Assembly: GCF_900156605.1 (NCBI RefSeq)
Contig: NZ_FTOA01000002.1
Location: 496,001 to 560,000, forward strand
Reading direction: 5' to 3'
Origin: Insolitispirillum peregrinum
GTDB taxonomy: Bacteria > Pseudomonadota > Alphaproteobacteria > Rhodospirillales > Rhodospirillaceae
DNA: 64,000 bases
Position numbers and translations under genes: made by a program. Below, one piece after another: positions 18,124 to 27,443 of the stretch (position 1 is its first letter; each line of letters opens with the position of its first letter). The notes below the pieces were generated by a model, which was given only the letters and a program-made list of their open reading frames with translations, searched no databases and was not told where the DNA came from.

Positions 18124-18843
18124 ATGCTCGACCACCGTCCGTTTGCCTCCATCGGGCAGTTCCGCAATGACTGGCTTGATGCACACCACCACTTCAGCTT
18201 CGGTGAATACTACGATCGTAGTCGAATGGGGGTGGGGTCGTTGCGGGTCTGGAACGATGACACCATCAAAGCGGGCAGCGGCTTTGATCCGCACCCTCAT
18301 CGTGACATGGAAATCATCACCTACATCCGCTCCGGGGCGATCACCCACATGGACGGACTGGGCAACCGGGGACGCACGGAACGTGGCGATGTGCAGGTAA
18401 TGAGCGCCGGAACCGGGATTATGCACGCCGAATACAACCTGGAACCCGAAGACATGCAGCTTTTTCAGATCTGGGTTGTTCCGGCCCAGAAACGAGTTCA
18501 GCCGCGTTGGGAAAACCGCGAGTTCCCCAAAGTCGCCGGAGGCTTGATTCCGCTGGCGTCAGGGCGACAGATCCACGCCGCCGCCAACCCGATCGAGATC
18601 TATCAAGATGCTGCCATCCTTGGCGGGGTGCTGTCCAGTGGTCAGAGCGACCGCTATCAGCTGGGGCGCAATCGCGCCGCCTATCTGGTGCCGACCCGGG
18701 GCCGGATGCGCATTGAAACCAGCGACGGCGAACGGATCGAGATTGCCCCGCGCGACGGGCTGGTGGTGGCTGGCGTCGAGACCATGGCCCTGACCGCGCT
18801 GGACGAAGACGCCGAAGTGGTGGTGGCTGATGTGGCCCTGTGA
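18124..18843 (+). CDS. Pirin-family protein (YhaK-like, quercetinase type)
   Basis: A 239-residue bicupin. The metal-binding cupin has HPHRDMEIITYIRSGAITHMD, giving the His residues of the iron site, and the motif GTGIMHAEYN contributes the third His and Glu. YhaK and YhhW of E. coli are the close relatives, and some act as quercetin 2,3-dioxygenases; the physiological substrate is uncertain. The start ATG is preceded by AAGGAATT. It probably shares a transcript with the hydroquinone reductase gene, consistent with a role in quinone or flavonoid-type stress. Confidence 0.92.
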   Translation: MLDHRPFASIGQFRNDWLDAHHHFSFGEYYDRSRMGVGSLRVWNDDTIKAGSGFDPHPHRDMEIITYIRSGAITHMDGLGNRGRTERGDVQVMSAGTGIMHAEYNLEPEDMQLFQIWVVPAQKRVQPRWENREFPKVAGGLIPLASGRQIHAAANPIEIYQDAAILGGVLSSGQSDRYQLGRNRAAYLVPTRGRMRIETSDGERIEIAPRDGLVVAGVETMALTALDEDAEVVVADVAL

Positions 18844-18918
18844 AGGGGCTGTGTAACAGACGGCTTCTCTCTTCCTGCTCTCGGGCCGGGCATCGCAAGG
18901 TGCCCGGCCTGATGCGTT

Positions 18919-19014
18919 TTAGAGCATTTTCAAGTTGACCGTCTCCGGTCAACGGCTCGGAAAATGCGACCCTAAAAGGGAAGAGCGTTTTCGCTCGGTA
19001 TGAAAACGCTCTAA
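18919..19014 (+). repeat. TAGAGC-bordered repeat family 3, copy 1
   Basis: A 96-bp element beginning TTAGAGCATTTTC and ending ACGCTCTAA. Inside are GTTGACCG-tct-CGGTCAAC and GAGCGTTTTC-gctcggtat-GAAAACGCTC hairpins. An inverted copy of the same element is at 61596-61698, and a related one at 50385-50489. It lies between the pirin and DUF485 genes. Confidence 0.75.
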
Positions 19015-19424
19015 CTGCTGCACTGCGGGATTGGCGGGGTAAAAGCAGCATTCCCATAACGACAACTTGAGGGCACCGATCAAGCCCCCTGTGGTCTTCG
19101 ACATCGACGCGCAATAAAAAAACGCCAAATGGCGCCATTTTCTCTGTGGAGATCGGACTCTTTGACAGTTTTCCGTGAAACACGAAATTACATTGCGCAA
19201 CATTTCTACGACAAAAAATTACGCGCAGATGAAATGATTTCAGTGGCAATTAAAGCGCGCTAGAGCTAAGAACAGTCTATGCGGCTCATCTGATGTTGCG
19301 CCGCACCAGAGTCTTGAAAGCTTCGAGCGTTTTCGCTCCCTGCGGCAATACAAAGAGTTAGACCAAAGCTCTCGCCGTTGCGCTGGCTGATCGTGGCGGC
19401 AGGACAAAAAGAGAGGGGACATTC
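19015..19424. other. Gene-free stretch ahead of the acetate permease operon
   Basis: These 410 bp hold no convincing gene. The perfect 14-bp palindrome AAATGGCGCCATTT lies at 19127-19140, and a further TAGAGC-like fragment (GAGCGTTTTCGCTC, 19328-19341) occurs near 19260-19365. The segment 19150-19240 is A+T-richer and probably contains the promoter of the DUF485-actP operon, but no certain -35/-10 pair was identified. Confidence 0.4.
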
Positions 19425-19733
19425 ATGCAAGAGGACGCTTATGCGCGCATTCTGGCAAACCCGCGCTTTCTGGAGCTGACCTCCAAGCGCTCGCGGTTCG
19501 CCTGGCTGCTGTCGGCAATCATGCTGGTCGTGTTTTATGGCTATGTGCTGGTGGTGGCGTTTCGCCCCGACCTGCTGGCCACCAAGCTGTACGACGGGGC
19601 AACCCTGTCGGTCGGCGTGCCGATCGGGGCGGCGATCATCGTGCTGGCGTGGTTGTTGACCACCCTGTACGTGGCCCGCGCCAACACCGAATTCGAACGT
19701 CTGAACCAGCAGATCATCGAGGAGCTGAAGTGA
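19425..19733 (+). CDS. DUF485 membrane protein (YjcH-like)
   Basis: A 102-residue inner-membrane protein with two transmembrane helices, about residues 27-48 ([19 protein letters not shown]) and 63-84 ([20 protein letters not shown]). A short N-terminal part ([23 protein letters not shown]) and the C-terminal [14 protein letters not shown] are the DUF485 hallmarks. The family is almost always encoded directly before an ActP-type sodium/acetate symporter, as here: the stop TGA and the next ATG overlap in TGATG, indicating translational coupling. It presumably assists or forms part of the permease. Its biochemical role is not established. Confidence 0.92.
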   Translation: MQEDAYARILANPRFLELTSKRSRFAWLLSAIMLVVFYGYVLVVAFRPDLLATKLYDGATLSVGVPIGAAIIVLAWLLTTLYVARANTEFERLNQQIIEELK

Positions 19734-21409
19734 TGAAGGCATCGCGTGCGATGTTCGCCACAGCGCTGGCTGCTGTTGCCGGACTGGCGTCTGTTTCTCC
19801 GGCATGGGCCGCGGGGGCCATTGGCGGGGAAGTCCAGAAGCAGGCGGTCAACCCGACCGCCATTGTGATGTTCCTGATTTTCGTCCTGATGACGCTGGGA
19901 ATTACCTATTGGGCGGCGCGCCGCACCAAGTCGGCAAAGGACTTTTACACCGCGGGCGGCGGGATCACCGGTTTCCAGAACGGGTTGGCGATTGCGGGCG
20001 ACTATATGTCGGCGGCCACCCTGCTGGGCCTGACCGGCCTGACCTTTGCCAAGGGCTATGACGGCTTTGTCTATTCGATCGCCTTTCTGGTCGGCTGGCC
20101 GTTGATCCTGTTCCTGATGGCCGAACGTCTGCGCAATCTGGGCAAGTACACCTTTGCCGACATTACCGCCTATCGCCTGAATCAGACCAAGATCCGCACC
20201 CTGTCGGCCTGTGGCTCGCTGTCGGTGGTGGCGCTGTACCTGATCGCCCAGATGGTGGGCGCGGGCAAGCTGATCCAGCTGCTGTTCGGTTTGGACTATG
20301 CCTATGCGGTGATGCTGGTCGGTGTGCTGATGATTGCCTATGTCACCTTTGGCGGCATGCTGGCCACCACCTGGGTGCAGATCATCAAGGCCTGCATGTT
20401 GCTGGGCGCCGGCACCTTCATGGCGGTGATGGCGATGAGCCAGTTTGGCTTCAGCCTGGAAACGCTGGCCAAGAAGGCCGTCGAAGTCCATCCGATGCAC
20501 GACGCGATCATGGCGCCGGGGTCGTTGCTGTCCAAGCCGGTCGAAGCCATTTCGCTGGGTCTGGGGCTGATGTTCGGCACCGCCGGTCTGCCGCACATCC
20601 TGATGCGCTTCTTTACCGTCACCGATGCCAAGGAAGCCCGCAAGTCGGTGGTCTATTCGACCGGCTTCATCGGTTACTTCTTTCTGGTGGTGGGGATTCT
20701 GGGGCTGTCGGCGATCGTGATCGTCGGGACCGACCCGCAATTCCTGGATGCTGACGGCAAGCTGCGCGGCGGCAACAACATGGCGGTGATGCATCTGGCC
20801 AAGGCGGTGGGCGGGGACCTGTTCCTCGGCTTCATCTCGGCGGTTGCCTTTGCCACCATTCTGGCGGTGGTTGCCGGTCTGGCGCTGGCCGGGGCGTCGG
20901 CGGTGTCGCATGACCTCTATGCCTCGGTGATCAAAAAGGGCAAGGCGGACGAGCGTACCGAAATCCGCGTGTCGAAGATTGCCACCCTGGCGATGGGCGT
21001 GCTGGCGGTGGTGCTGGGCATCCTGTTTGAAAAGCAGAACATTGCCTTCATGGTCGGTCTGGCCTTTGCCATTGCCGCTTCGGCCAACTTCCCGGTGCTG
21101 ATCCTGTCGATGATGTGGAAGGGTACCACCACCCGTGGCGCGCTGATTGGCGGCTTCATCGGCCTGCTGACCGCCCTGACGCTGGTGATCACCGGTCCGA
21201 CGGTGTGGGTGCAGGTGATCGGCTTCAAGGACGCACTGTTCCCGTTCGAACAGCCGGCCCTGTTCTCGATGCCGGTGGCGTTTCTGGCAATCTGGTTCTT
21301 CTCGGTCACCGATGGCAGCCGCGAGGCTGATGAAGAAAAGGCCAAGTTCGGTGCGCAGTTCGTGCGCAGCCAGACCGGTCTGGGTGCCGAAAGTGCCTCT
21401 TCGCACTAA
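19733..21409 (+). CDS. actP: Cation/acetate symporter ActP
   Basis: A 558-residue sodium:solute symporter with an N-terminal signal sequence (cleavage near [10 protein letters not shown]) and about 13 membrane helices. The SSS-family landmarks [35 protein letters not shown] and [24 protein letters not shown] are typical of ActP, which imports acetate and other short carboxylates. The start overlaps the stop of the DUF485 gene. Acetate import fits the nearby ethylmalonyl-CoA enzymes, which convert acetyl-CoA units into cell material, although the two loci are 8 kb apart. Regulation cannot be read from the sequence. Confidence 0.95.
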   Translation: MKASRAMFATALAAVAGLASVSPAWAAGAIGGEVQKQAVNPTAIVMFLIFVLMTLGITYWAARRTKSAKDFYTAGGGITGFQNGLAIAGDYMSAATLLGLTGLTFAKGYDGFVYSIAFLVGWPLILFLMAERLRNLGKYTFADITAYRLNQTKIRTLSACGSLSVVALYLIAQMVGAGKLIQLLFGLDYAYAVMLVGVLMIAYVTFGGMLATTWVQIIKACMLLGAGTFMAVMAMSQFGFSLETLAKKAVEVHPMHDAIMAPGSLLSKPVEAISLGLGLMFGTAGLPHILMRFFTVTDAKEARKSVVYSTGFIGYFFLVVGILGLSAIVIVGTDPQFLDADGKLRGGNNMAVMHLAKAVGGDLFLGFISAVAFATILAVVAGLALAGASAVSHDLYASVIKKGKADERTEIRVSKIATLAMGVLAVVLGILFEKQNIAFMVGLAFAIAASANFPVLILSMMWKGTTTRGALIGGFIGLLTALTLVITGPTVWVQVIGFKDALFPFEQPALFSMPVAFLAIWFFSVTDGSREADEEKAKFGAQFVRSQTGLGAESASSH

Positions 21410-21428
21410 AATAGTGTGACGCAGACAA

Positions 21429-21462
21429 CAAACCCCCCGCCATGTATTGGCGGGGGGTTTTG
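21429..21462. terminator. Bidirectional terminator between actP and the methyltransferase gene
   Basis: CAAACCCCCCGCC (21429-21441) pairs with GGCGGGGGGTTTTG (21449-21462), a 12-bp GC-rich stem. A-rich sequence on the left and TTTTGTTTT on the right give U-tracts in both directions for the two convergent genes. Confidence 0.85.
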
Positions 21463-21473
21463 TTTTGCAGCCA

Positions 21474-23432
21474 TTACTGGGCGGCGGCCATCGCCCGGCG
21501 AGCGGCCCGCTGGTCGCTTTGAATGGTTTGCAGGCGCTGTTGCAGATGGGCGTTGATGGTCTCCAGATGCTTGGCCCAGCTCACCACCCCAAAGCGTTTG
21601 ACGTCGATCTGACGCCAGAACAGGCCACGATCGCGGGCCAGCAGGGGCCAGGCATGGATCGCCAGTGCGCACTGGCTGCCCATGTCGGCTACTTCGGCGA
21701 TTTCCTGCATGGCGAAGGGAATCGGGGCCTCCACCGAACCGATGATTGCCTGCGACGGCTGGGCGAGGGCGTGCAGCGAGATTTCCAGCCCGCGCTGGAA
21801 CAGGGCCTTGGCCTCGCTGTCCTGCTCGCGGGCCAACAACAGGGTGGCGGCGTGGAAGCAGGCGGCGATGGCTTTGGTGGCCAGCAGGGGGGAGAACGGC
21901 GCCCAGTCCATGGCGGCCGCCTGCCGGAACCAGTCGAGCGCCTGCTGGTCCTCACCACGCAGGCTGAACAGTCGTCCGATCAGAAAGGCAATCGACAGGC
22001 GCCAGCGCACCAGATGAGGATTGTTGAGGGCTTGGTCAGCGGTTTCTTCGACATAGCCCAGCAGGTAGGGCAACAGTTGACCGATCACCTGCCCATTGCG
22101 ATGTTCCAGCGCCTGATACCCGGCGACGCACAGGGCTGCCCCCTGATCGACCGAGCCGGAGCGGGACAGCTCCATCGCCAGACAGGCCAGACGATACAGA
22201 CGGTTGTTGTCTTTCAGTCGCTCGCCCATCTGGACCAGCGGGCGATAGAGATAGGGGTTGTCATAGCCGGCGACAAAGTCGATCACCGGCAGCGGATTGG
22301 CGGCCAGCGCCGAGGTAAAGGCCGGATGGCGGAAGTCATCCCGCCGGGCGGCACCGTCTTCCAGCGGGTTGACCGAAGCGACGGCAATGATCCAGTCCGA
22401 CTCGGTCGCGCTGTCCAGCGCCACCTGCTGCAACAGGCGGGGCGAGCGCTGGAGCTTCACCCCACCGGGGGCCGCCTGAAGGTAGCGGGCTTCGACAATG
22501 AAATGCGCGCTGAGGCCGTCGTTAAGGGTGGCCCAGTCAAAGCCCTGTTGGGTGGAATCGGCGCTCGATTGATCGGGCACGCTGACAATCAGGCGGCCAT
22601 CGGGTTTCAGGATGCGACGAAAGGTTTGCAGCACGGCCTGCCAGTCAGCCGTCAGGGCAAGGGTATCCATCGCCACCACCAGATCGACCGACGCGTCGGG
22701 ACTCTGCTCCAGCAGGGCAGGGTCGCCCTGCTGATAGCTCAGTCCCGGACGGGCGTAGTGGGCGCTGGCATAGGCGACGGCGCTGGCATCGGAATCAATG
22801 CCGATGACCTGACCCGCCGCAGCCTGTGCCGCGATCATCGCCGCGCCGTATCCCGCGCCACAGCTACAAACGACCACACAGTCACCGGGACGAACAGACT
22901 GCGCCGCCAGCGCATACCGCACAAGGTCGGCATCGGCCCGGCTGCTGCCATCGCGCAGTTTGTCGGCGGGCTGTTCCCCCACCGGCCAGGGGGTTGCGGC
23001 GGGACTCCGCTGATACAGCACCACATCGGGCAGGCGATCCTCTTGCAGCGCCGGGTAACTGGCAACGGTGACCGAGGTCGGGTGACGTCGCCAGCCCGTC
23101 TTGAACAGCCATTGCTCAACCGGCGGGCGGGCATGACCGCCCGCCGCCAGAACCAGCACCGACGGGGTGGCCAGCATATCGCGCAGACGGTCGAGAATCG
23201 TCAGAGGCTGATCCTGACCGGACACTTCGACGATCAGCGCATCAACCGGCCCGGAGGGCGGCTGTTGCCCGGCAGGCAGACTGCGCGGGTGGGGCAGGAG
23301 CCCGCTTTCCATCCAGGCGTCGCAGCCATCCAGCAGCAGCAGGTCGAGGGTGCCGGTGTCGCTGGCCCCGACGTGCAGGGCACGGCACGGGCCATGGGCT
23401 TTCAAAAGCATGGAAGCAAGTTGGGGAATCAT
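21474..23432 (-). CDS. Large protein with a SAM-methyltransferase domain and helical C-terminus
   Basis: A 652-residue protein that I cannot assign to a named family. About residues 165-310 form a class I methyltransferase: VVVCSCGAGYGAAMIA (motif I), VIGIDSDASAVAYA, ASVDLVVAMDTLAL and FRRILKPDGRLIVSVPDQ. The first 150 residues resemble a degenerate Rossmann segment (RALHVGASDTGTLDLLLLDGCDAW). The C-terminal 300 residues are helical and TPR-like (DQALNNPHLVRWRLSIAFLIGRLF; QALDWFRQAAAMDW), suggesting a protein-protein surface. It may modify a glycan or protein. It converges on actP, has no operon partner and starts at an ATG at 23432. Confidence 0.6.
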   Translation of the reverse strand: MIPQLASMLLKAHGPCRALHVGASDTGTLDLLLLDGCDAWMESGLLPHPRSLPAGQQPPSGPVDALIVEVSGQDQPLTILDRLRDMLATPSVLVLAAGGHARPPVEQWLFKTGWRRHPTSVTVASYPALQEDRLPDVVLYQRSPAATPWPVGEQPADKLRDGSSRADADLVRYALAAQSVRPGDCVVVCSCGAGYGAAMIAAQAAAGQVIGIDSDASAVAYASAHYARPGLSYQQGDPALLEQSPDASVDLVVAMDTLALTADWQAVLQTFRRILKPDGRLIVSVPDQSSADSTQQGFDWATLNDGLSAHFIVEARYLQAAPGGVKLQRSPRLLQQVALDSATESDWIIAVASVNPLEDGAARRDDFRHPAFTSALAANPLPVIDFVAGYDNPYLYRPLVQMGERLKDNNRLYRLACLAMELSRSGSVDQGAALCVAGYQALEHRNGQVIGQLLPYLLGYVEETADQALNNPHLVRWRLSIAFLIGRLFSLRGEDQQALDWFRQAAAMDWAPFSPLLATKAIAACFHAATLLLAREQDSEAKALFQRGLEISLHALAQPSQAIIGSVEAPIPFAMQEIAEVADMGSQCALAIHAWPLLARDRGLFWRQIDVKRFGVVSWAKHLETINAHLQQRLQTIQSDQRAARRAMAAAQ

Positions 23433-23513
23433 GGGGCACCAGTCCGCAGCAGTTCTGTTCCTGCCTTATACGGGTGATCTGTCGAATACCGGTCTTTTCT
23501 CTATTTTAAGGCG

Positions 23514-23546
23514 TAAAAAACCCCCTCTGCCACAGGACAGAGGGGG
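23514..23546 (-). terminator. Intrinsic terminator of the ggt gene
   Basis: CCCCCTCTG (23521-23529) pairs with CAGAGGGGG (23538-23546). Read leftward the hairpin is followed by TTTTTTACGC, a good U-tract, and it lies 23 bp beyond the ggt stop codon. Confidence 0.85.
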
Positions 23547-23568
23547 CGAAAACAGGCGAAATGCCAGA

Positions 23569-25509
23569 TCAATAGCCGGTGGCAACGCCTTCGCGGCGGG
23601 GGTCAGCGCCACCGATCAGCACGGTTGCCGGGGCAGCCTGCACCACCGGCTTGGCCACCAGCGGGGCCGGAGCTTCCTTGTTGTCTTCGGCGGTCTTCGG
23701 CTGGCTGTCTTCCTCGGTCTTCGGCTTCGGCTTGGCCTTGGCGATCTGGATCACATGCAGGCCGCTGGTCATCGGGCCGACCTTCACCTTGTGGCCGAGG
23801 GCTTCCAGCGGGGCTTTCAGGGCATCGCTTTCGACTTCGGTTTCGTCCCGGTCGCGGTTCAGGACGTGCGGCAGGCTGACGGCGGTCTGCGGGTCGAGTT
23901 TCTGGTCGAGAATGGCGACCAGCGTCTGGGCGACATAGCCGATGATCTGGCTGCCGCCGGGGCTGCCAACCACCAGCGTCAGTTTGCCGTCGCGGTCAAA
24001 GACCATTGTCGGGCTCATCGAGCTGAGCGGACGCTTGTTCGGCTGGACGCTGTTGGCCACCGGACGGCCGTTGATGTCCGGGACAAACGAGAAATCGGTC
24101 AACTGGTTGTTCAGCATGAAGCCATCGACCATCAACCGCGAACCAAAGCTGTTTTCAATCGAGGTGGTCATCGACACCGCGTTGCCCTTGGTATCGACAA
24201 TCGACAGGTGCGAGGTCGACGGCAGGGCCGAGGGTTCAGCAGACACCACCTTGGGGGCCATCGCCGGGGTGCCCGGCTGGGCGTCGGCCATCGCCTTGTT
24301 GGGGTCGATCAGGGCCGAGCGCTGTTGCAGGTAGTTCGGGGCCAGCAGACCTTCGACCGGAACGGCAAAGAACGCCCCGTCGGCGAGATAGGCGTTGCGG
24401 TCGGCAAAGGCCAGACGTCCGGCTTCGGCCAGCAGGTGGGCGGTCTGGGAGCCGGTCGGGGACAGTTTCGAGGTATCAAAGCGTTCGATCAGCTTCAGCA
24501 TCTGACCGACGGTTACCCCGCCCGAGCTGGGCAGCCCCATGCCGCAGACCGAATAGCCTTTCCACGGGGTGCAGACCGGGGCCTGCGCCTGTGCCTGATA
24601 GCCCTTGAGGTCGGCGAGGGTCAGCAGGCCGGGGTTGGCCTTCTGGCCTCGGACGGCATCAACGATGTCCTGTGCGATCTTGCCGGTGTAAAAGGCGTCG
24701 GCCCCACGGTCGGCAATTTCGCGCAGGGTGGCGGCATAGGCCGGGTTGCGGCGAATGGTGCCCGCCGCCAGCGGCTTGCCCTGGGCATCAAGGAAGTAGG
24801 CGCGGGTGACCGGGTTCTGTGCCAGCGCCGCCTGATCGGCCTCGATCGAGGTGTGCAGGCGGTCACTGATCGGGAAACCGGCCTCGGCCAGAGTGATGGC
24901 GGGTTTGAACAGCGCCTTCCACGGCAGGGCACCCTGTCGGGCGTGGGCGGCAGCCAGCATGCGCAGCACGCCGGGGGTGCCGACGGCGCGGCCACCGATC
25001 ATCGCGTCGCTGAAGCTCATCGGGGTGCCGTCGGGCTTCAGGAACAGCGACGGGGTGACGGCGGCGGGGGCGGTTTCACGGCCATCCCAGGTGATCAGTT
25101 GCCGCTGGCTGGCATTCCAGTTCAGCAGGAAAGCACCGCCGCCAATGCCCGAGGATTGCGGCTCGACCAGCCCCAGCATGGCCTGCACGGCAATGGCGGC
25201 GTCGATGGCATTGCCACCGGCTTCAAGGATTTCGCGGCCCGCCTGAGCGGCCAGCGGGTTGGCGGCAACCACCATCGCATGGTCGCGCTCGACCGGGGCC
25301 TTGGCTTCAATGCGCGAGGCCGGTTCGGGGGCAACCGGGGCCGGGACCGTCGATGCTGCCTTGGCCGGGGCCTGCGGAGCCGCGGCCTGTTCGGGGGCCG
25401 AGGCGCACCCGGCCAGAGCCAGCAGGGCCAGCGCCGCCGCAGCCTGAGACAAGCCCGCGCGCAGCGACCGGCGAGAGGGGACCGAAAGAGCCTGTTCCGT
25501 ATCGATCAT
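23569..25509 (-). CDS. ggt: Gamma-glutamyltransferase (lipoprotein-type export signal)
   Basis: A 646-residue Ntn hydrolase that moves or hydrolyses gamma-glutamyl groups, mainly of glutathione, in the periplasm. The N-terminus has a basic start and the lipobox LALAGC, so membrane anchoring is likely. The self-cleavage nucleophile is Thr432 in STSHLSIVD, which would become the N-terminus of the small subunit. Around it are GNAVSMTTSIENSFGS, MLNNQLTDFSF and the oxyanion GSPGGSQIIGYVAQ. The large-subunit motifs AIDAAIAVQAMLGLVEPQSSGIGGG are intact. The C-terminal tail is Lys/Pro/Glu-rich (KAKPKPKTEED). Start at 25509; an upstream extension in the same frame is not supported. Confidence 0.95.
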   Translation of the reverse strand: MIDTEQALSVPSRRSLRAGLSQAAAALALLALAGCASAPEQAAAPQAPAKAASTVPAPVAPEPASRIEAKAPVERDHAMVVAANPLAAQAGREILEAGGNAIDAAIAVQAMLGLVEPQSSGIGGGAFLLNWNASQRQLITWDGRETAPAAVTPSLFLKPDGTPMSFSDAMIGGRAVGTPGVLRMLAAAHARQGALPWKALFKPAITLAEAGFPISDRLHTSIEADQAALAQNPVTRAYFLDAQGKPLAAGTIRRNPAYAATLREIADRGADAFYTGKIAQDIVDAVRGQKANPGLLTLADLKGYQAQAQAPVCTPWKGYSVCGMGLPSSGGVTVGQMLKLIERFDTSKLSPTGSQTAHLLAEAGRLAFADRNAYLADGAFFAVPVEGLLAPNYLQQRSALIDPNKAMADAQPGTPAMAPKVVSAEPSALPSTSHLSIVDTKGNAVSMTTSIENSFGSRLMVDGFMLNNQLTDFSFVPDINGRPVANSVQPNKRPLSSMSPTMVFDRDGKLTLVVGSPGGSQIIGYVAQTLVAILDQKLDPQTAVSLPHVLNRDRDETEVESDALKAPLEALGHKVKVGPMTSGLHVIQIAKAKPKPKTEEDSQPKTAEDNKEAPAPLVAKPVVQAAPATVLIGGADPRREGVATGY

Positions 25510-25531
25510 GCTGTGTGAGTGTCCTTGAAGA

Positions 25532-26959
25532 TCAGAATGTTTTGTGCTGGATGGCGCGTTCCAGCGCCGTTTCAACCTGCGCCATCACCCCGGCCCAGTC
25601 GCCATGGGACGGCTGTTTGAAAACCCGCACCGAGGGGTACCAGGTCTGCAGGCTGTCATTGGCATCAACGCGCCAGTCATGGCTGACCGGCAACAGCAGC
25701 CAGACGGGTTTCCCCATCGCGGCGGCCAGATGCATTACCGAGGTGTCAACTGCGATCACCAGATCAAGGTGGGCGATGACCGCCGCAGTCTCGCGGAAAC
25801 TTTTCAGCAACGGGTCCAGAATGGTGATCATGCTGGCGATGTTCCAGTCGGCAGGCTCGCTGGCGGCCTTGCCTTTTTGCAGGCTGAACAGCGCCACCTG
25901 CGGAAAGCGCAGCAGGGATACCAGATGCTGGAACGGCATCGACCGGTTGTGGTCGTTCTTGTGCGTCGGGCTGCCCTGCCAGCACAGGCCAATCCGCAAG
26001 GTGGCCTGTGCGGCCTGTTGCGGCAGCCTGACCGGGATGGACGGCGGTGTGATGTAAGGCGCGCGCGGGATGTCTTCGCGCCGCAGGCCCAGCAACCACG
26101 GCAGGGACATCAGCGGAGCCACCAGATCACAGCACCCGGCGGGCGGGGTGGCGTCCCGCACAATGATCTGGGTGACGGCAGGGAATTGCCCGGCCAGCAG
26201 GCTGACCAGCTCGGGGCGGACGTGCAGGACCACCTTTGCCCCCCGTGCGGCGACCAGCGGGATGAAGCGCAGGCATTGCAGAACGTCACCAAAGCCCTGC
26301 TCGCCGTACAGCAGCAAGGTCTTGCCGGTCAGCGCAGCCGTGCCGTCCCATTCCGGCCAGGGGTAGCGGGGACGCTGGACGCCCTTCAGCCGCCAGCGGG
26401 ACTCGTAGAGGGCAAAGCCGCGCAGCAGGTCGCCCTTGCACAGCAGCGAATGCGACAGGTCCCACTGGACTTCGGGGTCGTCGGGGGTAAAGGACAGGGT
26501 CTTTTCCAGTGCCGCAATCGAGTCGTCGATTTTCTTCATGTCGCGCAGCACCAGCCCCAGCCCGTACCAGGCCCCCCGACAGTCGGAATCATGGGCCAAC
26601 GCCTGATAGTACGAGGTACAGGCATCCTGATACCGGCCCAGATCGCGCAGCACGTTGCCGCGATTGACCAGCGCGGTCAGGTTGGGGGTCTCGGGCGACA
26701 GGGCCATGGCGCGCAGATACAGGGCGTCGGCAGCGGGCTTGCGGTGCAGGCGGCGCAGGGCGACGGCCAGATTGTTCAGCGCCAGGGTGTGCGTGGGCAT
26801 CTCCTTCAGCACCAGACCATACAGGCGGGCAGCCTGTTCCAGATCGCCGGTGTTATGAGCGCTGACGCCCTGTTGAAACAAGGCCTCGGCGGCGGCCTGC
26901 GGCGACACCGGCGCGGACGGAGACGGCGCGGGGGAAGTCGGCGGAAGATCGTGGCTCAT
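25532..26959 (-). CDS. TPR-repeat protein with glycosyltransferase-9-like C-terminal domain
   Basis: A 475-residue cytoplasmic protein. After a Pro-rich start, residues 20-200 form tetratricopeptide repeats (AHNTGDLEQAARLYGLVLKEMPTHTLALNNLAVALRRLHR). The second half (about 230-470) resembles the ADP-heptose-LPS heptosyltransferase fold: TLLLYGEQGFGDVLQCLRFIPLV at the start, IGLCWQGSPTHKNDHNRSMPF and LVIAVDTSVMHLAAAMGKPVWLLL at the donor end. Such TPR-GT9-like proteins occur in alphaproteobacteria near flagellar or polysaccharide genes, though none are here. It probably lies in one leftward transcript with ggt (23 bp apart). The start at 26959 lacks a clear ribosome-binding site. Confidence 0.75.
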   Translation of the reverse strand: MSHDLPPTSPAPSPSAPVSPQAAAEALFQQGVSAHNTGDLEQAARLYGLVLKEMPTHTLALNNLAVALRRLHRKPAADALYLRAMALSPETPNLTALVNRGNVLRDLGRYQDACTSYYQALAHDSDCRGAWYGLGLVLRDMKKIDDSIAALEKTLSFTPDDPEVQWDLSHSLLCKGDLLRGFALYESRWRLKGVQRPRYPWPEWDGTAALTGKTLLLYGEQGFGDVLQCLRFIPLVAARGAKVVLHVRPELVSLLAGQFPAVTQIIVRDATPPAGCCDLVAPLMSLPWLLGLRREDIPRAPYITPPSIPVRLPQQAAQATLRIGLCWQGSPTHKNDHNRSMPFQHLVSLLRFPQVALFSLQKGKAASEPADWNIASMITILDPLLKSFRETAAVIAHLDLVIAVDTSVMHLAAAMGKPVWLLLPVSHDWRVDANDSLQTWYPSVRVFKQPSHGDWAGVMAQVETALERAIQHKTF

Positions 26960-27098
26960 CGGGAGGGCGCTGCCAGAGGGTCGGGGCCAGAAGGAACGGA
27001 CCAGCGGTAACGGGCTGGTCCGGCAGGGACTATCCAGCAGGGCTGGCCGGATTGCAACAGCCGTGCAGGGGGGAATGGCGTGGGTGTGTGAAAATAAC

Positions 27099-27128
27099 TT
27101 GACCAATTAGATTGGTTTTTGCCATGAT
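27099..27128 (+). promoter_or_regulatory. Candidate housekeeping promoter for the small RNA at 27134
   Basis: TTGACC (27099-27104) is 18 bp from CATGAT (27123-27128), a sigma-70-like -35/-10 pair (5 of 6 and 4 of 6 matches to TTGACA and TATAAT). It sits in an A+T-rich island in an otherwise very GC-rich gap. Transcription would begin about 27134. Confidence 0.5.
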
Positions 27129-27133
27129 AGATC

Positions 27134-27335
27134 CCACGACACCGACGTAGATGTCTGTTGATCGTGTGACCTGTCGCCGATCTTCCGTGACGACTGCATC
27201 AGTTCGGAAGCCCCCGGTTAACCCCCTTGACCGGTTGGCATTGGGTGTACGTCCATCCCCCTGCGCGTCATAGGCCCGCTGCCGGCTTCCGATACTGCAC
27301 CCCCTGCACCACTCCCCCCGGTGCAGGGGGTTTTT
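27134..27335 (+). ncRNA. Candidate small RNA of about 200 nt with promoter and terminator
   Basis: The segment between a good promoter and a strong terminator has no reading frame but contains several short stems: CTTCCG (27181-27186) with CGGAAG, CCGGT with ACCGG around 27213-27236, and GGG...TCCC about 27243-27259. Size and promoter-to-terminator organisation fit an independent regulatory RNA, for instance a 6S-like RNA, or the leader of the gene at 27444. I could not match its sequence to a known RNA family, so the assignment stays open. Confidence 0.4.
27300..27335 (+). terminator. Intrinsic terminator ending the small RNA candidate
   Basis: CCCCCTGCAC (27300-27309) pairs perfectly with GTGCAGGGGG (27321-27330), followed by TTTTT. 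It is an excellent intrinsic terminator placed 108 bp before the next gene. Confidence 0.85.
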
Positions 27336-27443
27336 CTGTTGTGGCCGTTTTGCTTTCTCTTGCTCTTGCTGTCCCAAGGGCCTTTATTGTCGCTGGCGAA
27401 GGCCGCAGTTTTTGCCCGACAGACCACAGGAAGGATGAGAAAC

